From: Capronia americana
Taxonomy: Eukaryota > Ascomycota > Eurotiomycetes > Chaetothyriales > Herpotrichiellaceae
DNA length: 64,000 nt
Assembly (NCBI GenBank): GCA_016110215.1
Contig: JADWQD010000011.1
Span: forward strand, 1,240,001-1,304,000
Reading direction: 5' to 3'
Shown here: positions 10,609-21,091 of the stretch, piece after piece
How the letters are laid out: the number at the start of each line of letters is the position of its first letter
Position numbering within the stretch: the stretch's first letter is position 1
Notes under the pieces: model-generated
Seen by the model: the letters and a program-made list of their open reading frames with translations, nothing else
Told to the model about the DNA's origin: nothing
Databases searched by the model: none
Translations under genes and position numbers: made by a program

Positions 10609-12232
10609 ATGGGCTCCCTTCCGCCGCCAGACAAGAAAAAGGTGCACCTCAACCTCTTCGAAACAGCATGCCGGTCTGGCCACGAATGCGCCGGTCAATG
10701 GGCTCGACCGGGCGACAACGTCTCGGCAAAGGACACACTGGATTATTACGTCAATATGGCCAAGCTGGCTGAAAAGGCCAAAGTCACGGGCATCTTCTTC
10801 GCGGACGCGTACGCGGCCCACGACACGTATGAGGGCAAGGTGGACGCCGTCTTCCGTGCAGGCATCCAGGTGGCTCAGCTCGATCCGATGGTCATTATCT
10901 CGGCCATGGCGGTAAGTCGAGAGAAACTATTCTCCACAGACGCTATACTAAGAGAGAGACGGTAGGCCGCGACTACGTCCGTCTCATTCGGCGTCACCGG
11001 AAGCACCAGTTATATTCCGCCTTTTGCCCTCGCACGCACCATGAGCACACTCGACCATCTGACCAAGGGACGTGTTGCATGGAACATTGTGACCAGCTGG
11101 GCAGTGGCCGCGGCCGAATGCTTCGGCAAGGACCTTTTGCCCCACGACCAGCGATACGAAGTGGCCGAGGAGTACATGGACATTGTATACCGGCTGTGGA
11201 ACGGCTCTTGGGCGGACGATGCCGTGACGTGGGATCGCATCAACCGGATTGCTTATGACCCGGCGCGGGTGGTGGAGATCAAGCATCAGGGCAAACATTT
11301 CAAGATGAAGGGGCGACATCAGCTCCATCCGTCACCTCAGCGAACCCCGTGCGTTTTGACCAGCTCCTGGACAACACGACCTCGGATATACTGACAGACC
11401 ACTTTTTTGCTCAGTGTCCTTTTCCAAGCCGGCACGTCGAAAGTCGGCCAGGCCTTTGCCGCTCGTCACGCCGAAGCCGTCTACATCGGTGGCCTCGTCC
11501 CCTCGCAAGCCGCCCACCAGATCAAAGCTTGCCGTGACATCGCGCGGGCCGCCGGGCGCGACCCATACACGATCAAGTTCTTCGCCGCGGTGAATCCCAT
11601 CCTCGGTCGCACGGTCGAGGAGGCACAGGCCAAGTACGCCGAGGCCCTGAACTACGCCGATGTCGTGGGCGCCCTGGCGCAGTTCTCGGGCTACACGGGG
11701 ATTGACATGAGCAAGTATCCCCTTGACGAGGAATTTAAACTCGACATGTCGAACCCCAAGGAGAGTGTGGTCCAAGGTTTCTTTGGTAATTTCGCCGACA
11801 GCCAGAAGGCCGGCGATGTCTGGACGCCGCGAAAACTCGGACAGAAGATTGCCGTGGGCGGGTTTCATCCCACCCCGGTTGGCACCCCAGCCATGGTCGC
11901 GGACGTCATGGAGCAGGTGAGTCTATCCTCTTGTCTTGGGTCTCCACAGGTCTCGTACTAAGGCTGTCCAAAAGTGGATCGACGAGGCCGACGTCGACGG
12001 CTTCAACATGGCCTACATCAGCAATCCAGGATCCTTTGAGGACATTGTCGAGCTGTTGATCCCCGAGCTGAGGAGGAGGGGACTCACCTTCGACGACTAC
12101 GCCGTGCCCGGGGGCACGTATCGAGAGAACCTTCTGCGGCAACCGGGTCAGAAGACGCTGCGCTCCGACCACTACGGTGGCCAATTCAAATTTGAAGGTG
12201 ACCACCCTCGTCCAGCGTGGCAGGCAGAGTGA
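10609..12232 (+). CDS. NtaA/SnaA/DszA-type flavin-dependent monooxygenase
   Basis: Exons 10609-10911, 10966-11348, 11415-11916 and 11975-12232 give 481 residues, a normal length. The family (nitrilotriacetate monooxygenase component A and relatives, bacterial-luciferase-like TIM barrel) uses FMNH2 supplied by a separate reductase to oxidise amines, sulfur compounds or other small organics. Recognisable segments: FETACRSGHECAGQW near the N-terminus, FALARTMSTLDHLTKGRVAW, NIVTS, KMKGRHQLHPSPQRTP, VLFQAGTSKVG across the second intron, and DVDGFNMAYISNPGSFEDIV near the C-terminus. Introns are 54, 66 and 58 nt; the first and third contain a TACTAAG-like branch site. All phases close exactly. Substrate cannot be told from sequence; the neighbouring permease and reductase hint at a nitrogenous or small organic compound. 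Confidence 0.88.
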
Positions 12233-13626
12233 GAGTTGTGAGGATTCCAGGGAGAGCGTCGGCTGCAGAAACCGTGATCATCAGATGGGAGTGGTCTTAA
12301 ACGTAGAATTCCTGTCCATAGTTTACCAGTATTGTGACGCGCGGGACCGTGGTTGGTCATACATTACTTTTGTCACGATCGATTTCAGTCCGAATGAGCT
12401 GCGTATGCCCGTCAGTGACGATGCAGTCGGACTGAGGCCTGTCAGGCCTTATCGGCCCAGGAGATAAGATGGACTAGACGGCGAGCGAGGAATCATTGAC
12501 AAAGAGAGTAAGCACCGCCCGCATGTTACTATGTACCTCGCCAATCGGAACGCCGTGCCCTGATGGTATGGGTCGGAGGACTGTAGCCCGCCCACCTGGG
12601 CACTTTAGGTATATGCATATAACTTGGTAAGAAAGGAAGGGTCAATGTAGGAAAAGTCGGGATCAGGGCTCCGACACCGTCAGAGGAGCTGATGGGGGCC
12701 CTTCTCGCGTCGTCGGGATCTAGTCCAAAGGGTACCGACAAACCTTATCTGCCCTCCATATCTTCCTGTTGTGGGGACGACTACTATTCCCTGAGAACAT
12801 GCATGAGCGAGTCTGCGAGTCGCACGCAATAACATGGCGGGGCGCCGCGTGGATCTGCGAGCGGGAGGCTAAAGCCCCCTCGTACATAGGCGGAGGCAGG
12901 AAGGGAAGACAGACACCTCGCGTTCACGTTTCCTTGCCCTACAGCAACAATGTCAAGGGGCTGTGCTTGCGGGAGATCCGGTCGATTCCCGACATCGACC
13001 TCGACCTGTGTCAAAGCCAGCCGGCCATCCACGAACGGGTGCCGACCGGCTACCCGTGGATCGAAAGGGTGGTATGTATGTAGACGGCGCACCACTTTCC
13101 CGAGCGAGCTTCTTCCGTCAAGGTCACATAATGCCATGGCCAGTGAACCAAGAACGGAAGTATGTATGTACGTATTCGATTCACGTCCTCAACGGAAGAT
13201 CCGGATCCGGGAAGAAGGGACTGTCTTCAACCATAAATATAGTCGATCGGTTGCTTCTGGACCTTTTCTGGATTTCACAGCGTCGTCCAAATCCGGGACT
13301 TACAAGTCTCTTGTGTGTGTACGCGCGCACGAGAGCATTCCCTGCTCCGGCTTTAGAAATCCCTGGGCACGATTGACGGACCACGTACAGAAAGCACTCT
13401 TTCTTCCAACGCTCAACCATAAACTAATCAGAAAGTCGAGCAGTGTCGGAAAGTCGGACTGGTTGTACGCCGGACGACCGACATGGAAGCCTCCCGTGTT
13501 TTTGCCATGGAACCACGCCCAGACGAGTGTGTCGGCGGCTCCTTCTCCACCTGGTGTTTCAGAAGTGCGCAACAGAAGCCGCAGGTGGTAGCAAACACGG
13601 TGGAAATTGGCGCGCGAAAGCGAATG
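12233..13626. other. Intergenic region upstream of the reductase gene
   Basis: About 1.4 kb without a recognised gene. ATG codons at 13483 and 13507 lie in the reductase frame and could lengthen its N-terminus. Short atgtatgta motifs occur at 13075 and 13160. Nothing else seen. Confidence 0.45.
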
Positions 13627-14927
13627 AATGTCGAGGGTCGTCAGAACGAGAGCAGGGTCACCACTACCACCACTTCCTCCGGCTCAACTTGGGAACCTCG
13701 GAAGATTTCCCAGGACCCAAAGCAAGACGCGCGGCGCCCGCCGACGGAGCCGACGGCCACGGCGGCATCGAGGCAGACTGCGCTCATTGTCACGCCGGAC
13801 TTGTCGTATAGCCTGGTGGACGATTTTTTGGCCCCACGCGACCTCGCGCCGACGGAGGTCATGATCCGGAACAAGGCAGTGGGCCTCAACCATATCGACT
13901 GGAAGAGCGTCGAGCACCGCTTCTGTCTACCCACACTGCCCTGGGTCACGGGAAGGGAAATGGCCGGAGTGGTGGAGCAGGTCGGCGCCCGAGTCGAGCG
14001 TGTGCGAAAGGGCGATCGAGTGTGGACCAGTGAGTGGATGAAGACCCCGGTCATGTGCAGGCTCGCGTGCTTGGTGGAATCCTGCTAAATGAAACTACCT
14101 TCAATTGAACAGGCACCTACTATCGCGACCGACGGGCAGGTTGTTTCCAGGACCTGGTCGTGGTCCCTCAGCACACGGTCTTCCCGATCCCGTCGTGCCT
14201 CGATTTCCACACGGCCGCCGCACTGGGCGTCGCGGGTCTCACGGCGGCGATGACGCTGTGGAAATGGCTCCGGGTTCCTATCCCCACTCCCATGCAGCGG
14301 CCGAGGCAGACAACAGTGGCCACGACCACTGTCCTTGCTTCGAATCCGCCCGAGGAAGGGCGGCAAGTCATGCTTGTCTGGGGTGGCTCCACGGCGACAG
14401 GACAGTTCGCTGTCCAGCTCGCCACGCGGGCTGGATTTGAGGTGATAGCCGTCTGTTCCGAGGCCACGGCCCCGCTGGTGCGCTCGCTCGGTGCCGCCCA
14501 TGTGGTCACATATACGCACCGGACGGACACGCAGGTCATTGACGAAATCCTCCACCTCGCCGGGAACCGGCTGACCAAGGCGGTGGACTTGGTTGGCTCC
14601 ACGACGACCGAAATGGTCTTGCGAGTGATTGGGTCGAGCAGCGGACGCGTCGACGAGGTCGATTTTGCCCCACTGGCGTGCATGTCCAAGGGAACCATTG
14701 TCCCGACCAATGTCAAGGTCCACACGGTCGAGATGAAGCAGTTTGTCCTCGACCAAACCTGCGCCATCTACGGAGAGCGACTCAACCAACTGATTGAAGA
14801 CGGACTGGTCCGCACCCCGCCCATCAGTGTGCTGAAGGGCGGACTGGGGGCCGTCGAAGGGGGACTGCGCCGAGTCAAGGAGGGCAACTTGGAGGGGAGG
14901 AAGCTGGTTGTTTCGCTGTGTCCATGA
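13627..14927 (+). CDS. Zinc-type medium-chain dehydrogenase/reductase (quinone reductase/enoyl reductase-like)
   Basis: Two exons, 13627-14029 and 14113-14927 (83-nt intron, donor GTGAGT), giving 405 residues. MDR fold: N-terminal GroES-like half (VGLNHIDWKSVEHRF, GREMAGVVEQVGARV, KGDRVW) and NADPH-binding Rossmann half beginning LVWGGSTATGQFAVQLA. This GGSTATG form is typical of fungal CipB/ToxD-like and LovC-like stand-alone enoyl reductases, which lack the zinc ligands of true alcohol dehydrogenases. Such enzymes reduce enones or act beside polyketide synthases, but no synthase is in the window. The frame is open upstream to ATG 13483 (453 residues); 13627 is preferred because the extra part is unlike the family. 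It converges with the Zn2Cys6 regulator, 155 bp apart. Confidence 0.82.
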
Positions 14928-15082
14928 AGGGCCGGCCAATCGTAGAATAGAACAATCCAAGAGATTAAAGCGGATCGAGAATGTAGCACTGTAGATATTT
15001 CCTGTTCTTCCGCACCACACTCCACACTCATCCTCGAGAAGTGGAACGATTTTTCCACCTCAAGCAGTTTTGGCCGATGCCA

Positions 15083-17546
15083 TCACAGTCCCAGGGTGGC
15101 CCAGGTGGCTTGGGGATCGAACAATGCCGTCGGATCAAGCTCGGGTGCGGCGGGATCACTGGGTGCGAGTCGGTCGACCCGATTCATGCCGGCGAACAAG
15201 TTCTCCCCCGTGATGTCGGCGATGATGTGCGAGAATTGCCCGTAGCCTTCATTGTCGGCCTCGAACGACATGTTGACGTCGAACGATTGCATGGATGGGG
15301 CCAGCTCTGCCGACAGACCCACGACGGTCTCTCGAGGCCGCGGCCGCGGGCCTGGCGTCCGCGAAATCTGGTCGACGAGTCGCTCGCGGATGATCTCGAA
15401 GACGTTCCGATACGTCTTGGCCGCCGGGAGCCGTTCGGCGACGACGAAAAGCAAGATGCTGCAATCGTGGATGCCGCGACTCGCAGTCGGATCGAAGACC
15501 TCGTCGGGCGAGATCCAGATGCAGTAGGCGAGGGTCAGGCCTGCTGGGGCCAACGCCCCCGAATCAGCTGGCATGTTCTGTTTTCACGGAGCCTGGGTGA
15601 GGGGGGGTTCCTCGACGGTCCAACCACACTTGCCTGCCATGAAGATGGTCTGCACTGCCATAAACGAGAACCCCACGGGCTCAATCTGGTGCAGTCGCCG
15701 ATACGCGCTGCAGACACCGGCGCACGCTCGGGCACACTCCTTCAGGAAGCGGGGTTTGACGCCGATGTCGCAGATCAGAGGGTATAATAACAGTCGCAGG
15801 CATTGATAGTAGTGGATCAACTGTGGGATATCAAACAATCAATCAGCTACACGGCGCCACCCAAACGGAGAGGAGAGAATATTGACAGAGGGGGAAGGGG
15901 TTCACATAGAAATCATAGCCCTCGTAAGGCACGTCACCGATGTCCGGGACGTTGTGGCTGTCGGGGGGGATCATGCTCTTCCACTGCTCAATCCGGGCTA
16001 GAAAGTCCTCGGTGACGGATTCGTCAATCGGCTGACACCGATCCACTCTGTAGATGGTCTGCTGGATGTCCGATTCGATCTGCCTCAGTCGAGTCACGTG
16101 GATGAAAGAGGTCAGTGATGTGCTCGTGGTAGGCGGTTCTATCGAGGCCGTAGCGTGAGTCAGCTGCTCTTCGGCGGCATCTTCATTGACGTCCAGGGGG
16201 AGACCCAAGTCGATATCACGGTCCGAAATGCCAAACGGCCTCCCCATAGGAATGGATATTTGCCGGTCGAAGTCGTAGCACGCCCAGAAGAGTCGTTTGC
16301 GAAGTTCGCCCTGCAGGCTGACTTGAGAGAGCTGTTTGATCTGGCGATGGAGACCATGTTCGATGCCCACCAGGAGAGCAATCCGACTGCAGGTCCACGC
16401 GCCGGGTCCGACCGGATCGCGGAGACAATAAAGCGCCATCAGCATGAGAACCTGAATGGTGCGGATGTCGTCGAACTCTAAGATGGCGTTCAAGACTTGC
16501 ACGGCGGACAGGTAGTGCCGTTTGACGTGGAAGTGGCCCGACTCTCCCGTGGTTTCGAGAAAACGGCCCGAGGTCGCGTAAACCAGGTGGAGGACGGTGG
16601 TCTCGAAGACGTTGGTCAACGAATGTCGTCTGCGATGGACATCCCGGACCCACACAGAGTGAATGACGGGCACGCGTGTGGCAATGTGTTTCATGTATCC
16701 ACCGAACAACCGATCCGCAATCTGGTTCGGCACATCGACGAGGTCGATGGGCATCAAGGACTCGGTCGGGGATACGGCGTCAATGGGCCGCCACCGAGAA
16801 GCCCTGCCATCCGGGCTCGCGACGCCGCCGCGTCGTTTCCCTTGACCGCCGAGGAAGGGTAACAGCCTGCCCATGGCCATGTAGGATGACGCTCCAATGT
16901 ACCCTGATCCATTGGCGTCGAGCGACAAGCTCCTCAGGATCGCCGTGACCATGTTGCTGCCATCTTCCCAGTCCAAGACGGCTGAGTCGAGATCCAACGG
17001 GTCGCCCGCTGGGGGCCTGGGCCCAGCCCCGGACCGTCCAAACGTCGACCTGTCCTCCGACGGAGCCGCTTCCCGGTTGATACCAGTGCCATTGTTGGGT
17101 GAGGTCGCTCTCCAGTGGTCGCTGCTAAGCTGGGACAAGCCCTGCGCCGACAGCAGCGTCTCCAATTCCGCGACACGGCTCTCGAGCGACCTGATGTACT
17201 GGTTCTTGCCAAATTGCGTGTGTTTCTGTGACGCGACAAACTCACAGAACGCATGGCTGGTCTTGCATGCGCTGCACGGGTGGCAGCCATCGCACCTCTT
17301 CTTGCGTTGTTTGCACCTTTGGCAAGCCAGTCCAACCTTCGGTCGCTTACTCCTGCCCGATTCCTCTTCCTGTTCCACGAGGAGGGAGCCCGAGCCGTCC
17401 ACTCGCGGTGATGATAATCGACGGTCCACCGGCATACCCCACGAGTTGTCCGTGCCTCTTGGCTCCGACTCCATGTGGCCCGTCCTGGCTGTCAACATTC
17501 GTCGACAAACTGCTGGACAGATTTGGTCGACTGTACGCTCACGCAT
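15083..17546 (-). CDS. Zn2Cys6 transcription factor, intact
   Basis: Exons 15906-17546, 15634-15820 and 15083-15540 give 761 residues. The zinc cluster is complete (CQRCKQRKKRC...CSACKTSHAFC; an extra Cys sits in the middle loop), preceded by a basic stretch and followed by a short coiled linker (YIRSLESRVAELETLLS). The fungal transcription-factor middle domain follows: VLHLVYATSGRFLE, HYLSAVQVLNAILEFDDIRT, RLFWACYDFDRQIS, MGRPFGISDRDIDLGLP. The second intron (15541-15633) starts GCAAGT and ends CAGCAG, i.e. a GC-AG intron; only this junction restores MAGLTLAYCIW. The first intron (15821-15905) has a weak GTGAAC donor. In-frame ATGs at 17498 and 17474 are alternative starts. It is convergent with the reductase and may regulate this neighbourhood; that is inference. 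Confidence 0.85.
15541..15633 (-). other. GC-AG intron in the Zn2Cys6 gene
   Basis: On the minus strand the exon ends ATGGCAG and the intron begins GCAAGTGTGG, ending CCCCAGCAG. Using the internal GTGTGG as donor gives a premature stop, so the GC donor is the one that keeps the conserved reading frame. Confidence 0.75.
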
Positions 17547-19323
17547 TGACCGGGTCACGCCCGACCCGTTTGCACATGGCTGCGGATATTGGAGGGGTCG
17601 GGGCTCCCTTTCCAATAAATAGATCTTCCATCAAGGGGGGGGTTCGGAGCATGATAAGAGGTGTTCCACCAGCCTTGCTCATAACCAGTCCCTGGGCTAT
17701 CTCGGGTCAAAGCGGCGCAAGTGTATCCACACATTATTAAAGTCAAGGGCGGGCACTCCTGGCGAGATAAGCGCATATGACGGAAAACCGATTGCAGTGA
17801 CTCGAAGAGTGGATAAGCTGAGAAGGCTAGATAGGCACTGAATTTTGACCCTGCTACTATCCTAACCCAAGATACGTTGGGACTTCCACGCTATCAACCA
17901 ACTTCGGACTTGGCAGACTATTACTACTGTCGTTGTCGGAGAACATATCCCCAAAGCAAACGACTCGATGCTATATTCTCAAGGGGAACTGCGGTCTCAG
18001 AGCGCCTCAACGGCGGTTTGCAGAGCGTTTGATTGGCAAAAGACCTGGTTCAGCGGCGGCAGCTCCCTTCCTCATATTCGTGGTCTCCGACTCCCAAGGA
18101 CACAACAATCGATAGTTAAATGGGTGATCAAACAGGATGCCAGCGAGGCTCCGCACGCGCAACATCGCCACGTACTTCAGCGCATGAGATGCTTCAGTAC
18201 TCCTGGTACGAGAGCGACCGGAGCCGGGAGCCCACAAACTCAGCCTGGCCCCGACAAAGAGGCTAGGAAATGCCAAGCTAAGGAGAGGACGACTTTGATT
18301 GAACTCGCTGAGTGTGGGCTGGATCGAGGGCATCGAGAGATGGTCCTGTCGAGGCTGGATTCGATGGCCGAGGGTTTCCGCCCGAAGGTACTGACTTCCT
18401 CGGGATCGACATCAGTGTCCTCGCCACCAATATCGGCGTCGCCTTTCTGTACGACGAGCTGGACGTTACAGAGCTATCCATCCGTAACACTGAGAGTAGT
18501 CATACTTGGTCGATCTCAAGATCCGTGTAGCCGGGATGGTGGACGCGTAGAAAAGCAAGCCACTGTCGAACGACGGGTCTGGGTCACTGCAAGATGTGCC
18601 GGCCCCATACGGGATCTTCAAGGTTCAGTGGCAGATCTGGCGTAGAGCGGTCCGCATCAGGGCGCATCGAGCGAGCATGAAACTCCCCCGAGAACTGGCC
18701 GGGGAGCTGGCTTGTGACGAGGATAGGGAATCCCCTGCACTATCTAGAGAAGGGTCTCTGGTATCTGCATGAGGCTGTTCGAGCTTCGTACACAGTGGTT
18801 GAAAATTGTGGAGTCGGACATCGTGTGGGATTGCTCACGTGTATTCCAGAAGCAGACTCCCAGCGTGTATTCCTAGTGGTCTTGACTCCCAGACCTGTAC
18901 TACATTGAGCCAAACTACGTGTCGACCATAGCCTTCTGATCATGAGCTCCAGGGCCAGTTCAATACTCGCCGGTGGTATTGCTAGGCGGAGTTGGATTCT
19001 ACCTGTCTGGCAACGGAACTCTTTCAAAGCCACTGGTGTTCGAGCCGATGGAGGTATGTACCATGGTTACGGCGTACGTAGACTGGGGGCCTGGGTGCCG
19101 CACTGCGAAAGGGACGTCCGACTCAGGTTCCAGATAACAAGCATCGCGCTCACCGGGAGGCATGTTCAGCAGAGTTGACATCCTGCCGATTGGTCCTGCG
19201 AGAAAGCACATGATTTGTTGATGCCTTGTTATCATGCCGACGTCCTAACCTTCTTGCAACGCTCATGCACTCGCAGCGCAGAATCTACCCACAGGATGTG
19301 TTGGTCAGACTGCACCCCTTTTT
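17547..19323. other. Gene-free stretch, 1.8 kb
   Basis: Includes the upstream region of the Zn2Cys6 gene. Overlapping open frames at 17968-18645 (+), 18312-18530 (+) and 18278-18490 (-) have no recognisable domain, no clear splice pattern and mutually overlapping frames. I do not call a gene; a decayed one is possible. Confidence 0.45.
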
Positions 19324-19782
19324 TTATTCATGCTGCTTCGGCGCATCTTGAGCCGCTCCCTGGACTGCTTGGATGAATGAGGTGAATCTCTGTGTGTCGA
19401 GAAACTCTGTCACCTCTGTGATCTGGCTTCCATCCTCGGTGGTGGTGAGAATGATGAAATATTCGTTGTTGTAGGGTCCAAAGACCGTGTCTCCATCTGA
19501 CAAGATATGCAATAACACTTTCCGTGCAGTCTCATCGATCATAAGCGGGCGTCCTTCGGCCAAGACGAAGCTGATTCGTGTGACGAAGGCGCCGCTCTGC
19601 TTCATAAAGGCCCGATACTGCTCGTTTGTGTGTGGCGGCATGTTGAGGGCTGAGGGTAGCAGGCGCTGAACGCAGTCGGGAGTGCGATGAGCGATTACGC
19701 CTGATGCATCGTCTCCTGGGTTGTTCAAGCCGTCCATGTAGCCCTGGGCGGTCTTGGAAATTTGATCTCGAATGCTCGACAT
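19324..19782 (-). CDS. NTF2/SnoaL-like small protein
   Basis: Single exon, 152 residues. Layout matches fungal NTF2-like (SnoaL superfamily) proteins of about 140-170 residues: N-terminal helix (MSSIRDQISKTAQGYMDGL), a segment RTPDCVQRLLP..LNMPPHTNEQYRAFM, then beta strands with PYNNEYFIILTTTEDGSQI and ITEVTEFLDTQRF. Some members are cyclases or isomerases in polyketide and meroterpenoid pathways; many have no known activity. An in-frame ATG at 19863 overlaps a TATAAATA motif, so the downstream ATG at 19782 is preferred. Isolated between two long non-coding stretches; no biosynthetic core gene nearby. Confidence 0.75.
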   Translation of the reverse strand: MSSIRDQISKTAQGYMDGLNNPGDDASGVIAHRTPDCVQRLLPSALNMPPHTNEQYRAFMKQSGAFVTRISFVLAEGRPLMIDETARKVLLHILSDGDTVFGPYNNEYFIILTTTEDGSQITEVTEFLDTQRFTSFIQAVQGAAQDAPKQHE

Positions 19783-19859
19783 CTTCTCGGCTGATGGGTT
19801 GGAGGCACTGGTGAGTCGATGTTCGATGTTCCGACTTTGGCAAGACCTGCCGGCTGCTT

Positions 19860-19871
19860 GCATATTTATAC
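19860..19871 (-). promoter_or_regulatory. TATA box of the NTF2-like gene
   Basis: Minus-strand GGTATAAATATG lies about 80 nt upstream of the ATG at 19782, a usual spacing for a fungal TATA element. It argues against the ATG that overlaps it (19863). Confidence 0.5.
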
Positions 19872-20330
19872 CTTGCGAATGCCAGGATCACCTTCCATGC
19901 CACGGAGCATCGTACGCCGGATTCCGCTGTAATGGCGCAACTCTATGCCCCTCTCCTGAAGTGGCGTTACCCTACTCTATACTCTTCGTGCAACTCACCG
20001 GCATTTCCAAGAATGAGGTGGATTCCATCCTCTTGGATCCGAGGATTAATAAGCAAAGCTGGCTGTGACATGCAGAGATGGACGAGATGTATGGAGCGTG
20101 AAAGATGACAAGAATTGTGGTCAGCGAGCAGACTGACGAGGATTGGGGCTGCCAAGTGACTCATATTCAGCGCCCAGGCACCTACGGGCGGCCTGACCAG
20201 CCGAGGGTCATATACTGAAAGGAAAGACGATTCTAGCGACGTATTCGCGCCTAACCGTATATCCTATAGGCGATGTGAGAGCGGCCTAATTAGATTATAG
20301 ACCAAAGTCGCCACCTCATAATAGTTATAT

Positions 20331-20350
20331 TCTCTCTCTCTCTCTCTCTC
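20331..20350. repeat. (TC)10 microsatellite
   Basis: Uninterrupted TC dinucleotides in the AT-rich intergenic region. Confidence 0.9.
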
Positions 20351-20536
20351 TATCAGGGAGAGGTCCACAGCCCCTTAGGGGTAAGCCTAAAAAGACTGAA
20401 TATCCTGGCAATTCATGCCCGGAACTTGGACCTCTTAGTTTATGTCTGTCTGAACCGCAGTTCCTAACACTATCCCCTCCTCTGCAGGCGGGTCGTCCTC
20501 GACTCGCGGGCACCCCCGTTGGTAGGTCCGCATAGC

Positions 20537-20686
20537 AGAACGACCAGCACTGGCCAGCATTATAATCACTGCGTAGTTTGAGATCCGGTGAGCTATTCTC
20601 ACTATATTAAGCTATAACTACTCAGATCTTTTGTCCAGACCTTAAACTATATAGTGGTTGTAATGCTGGCTGTGCTGGCTGTTCTA
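20537..20686. repeat. Foldback / MITE-like element: imperfect inverted repeat with about 50-bp arms
   Basis: The left arm beginning cagaacgaccagcactggcc (20537) is matched by the reverse complement of the right arm ending at 20686 (ctggctgttct). Similarity continues inward to about 20588 and 20636, leaving a loop of about 45 bp. Many mismatches are C/T or G/A transitions (for example actgcgtag against actatatag). No open frame inside. I could not identify a target-site duplication with confidence. Confidence 0.7.
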
Positions 20687-20691
20687 GTGCT

Positions 20692-20706
20692 GTATATATA
20701 TATATA
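20692..20706. repeat. (TA)n tract
   Basis: Alternating TA directly right of the inverted repeat. Confidence 0.8.
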
Positions 20707-21091
20707 GAATAATATATTAGCGCTAATAGAATATATATAATAAGACTAGTATTGTTCGATGCGGAATTCAATTCTACAGCTAGCGCAATACGGCATTATA
20801 TATATAAAGTGGTGGCTGTTATGCAATTCACGAAAGACCATCTGGTGCTGTGTGCGTTTGTACGCGCGGCATCAACACCTCGGCATTTTTGCTTTTTGGC
20901 GGATGACTGTACCGAAACCCGCTTCAGAAAAAGTCCGGAATACATGTGAGAAAATCGTGGCAAGACATCGACCCGGAATTGCAAGCGCGCAAAGAGTGTA
21001 GCTCTCCCACACAGTGCCAGCCTTGGGCCCCTTTCCGTCAGAACTGATGGGGGATGATGGAAATGCTTGGCTGCTCCAGCGATATATCTCA

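Larger units (their letters stand above)
19783..21091. other. AT-rich intergenic region with foldback element and microsatellites
   Basis: About 1.3 kb without a gene between two minus-strand genes. From about 20220 to 20810 the base composition turns AT-rich (taattagattatag, tatatatata) and the stretch contains the TC repeat, inverted repeat and TA repeat listed separately. It looks like old repeat-derived sequence. Confidence 0.6.

Noticed and set aside
14085..15020. 311-residue minus-strand open frame
   Set aside because: Antisense of the reductase gene, which has clear MDR motifs on the plus strand.
17968..18645. 225-residue plus-strand open frame in the gene-free stretch
   Set aside because: No recognisable domain, biased composition, overlaps other open frames; insufficient to call a gene.
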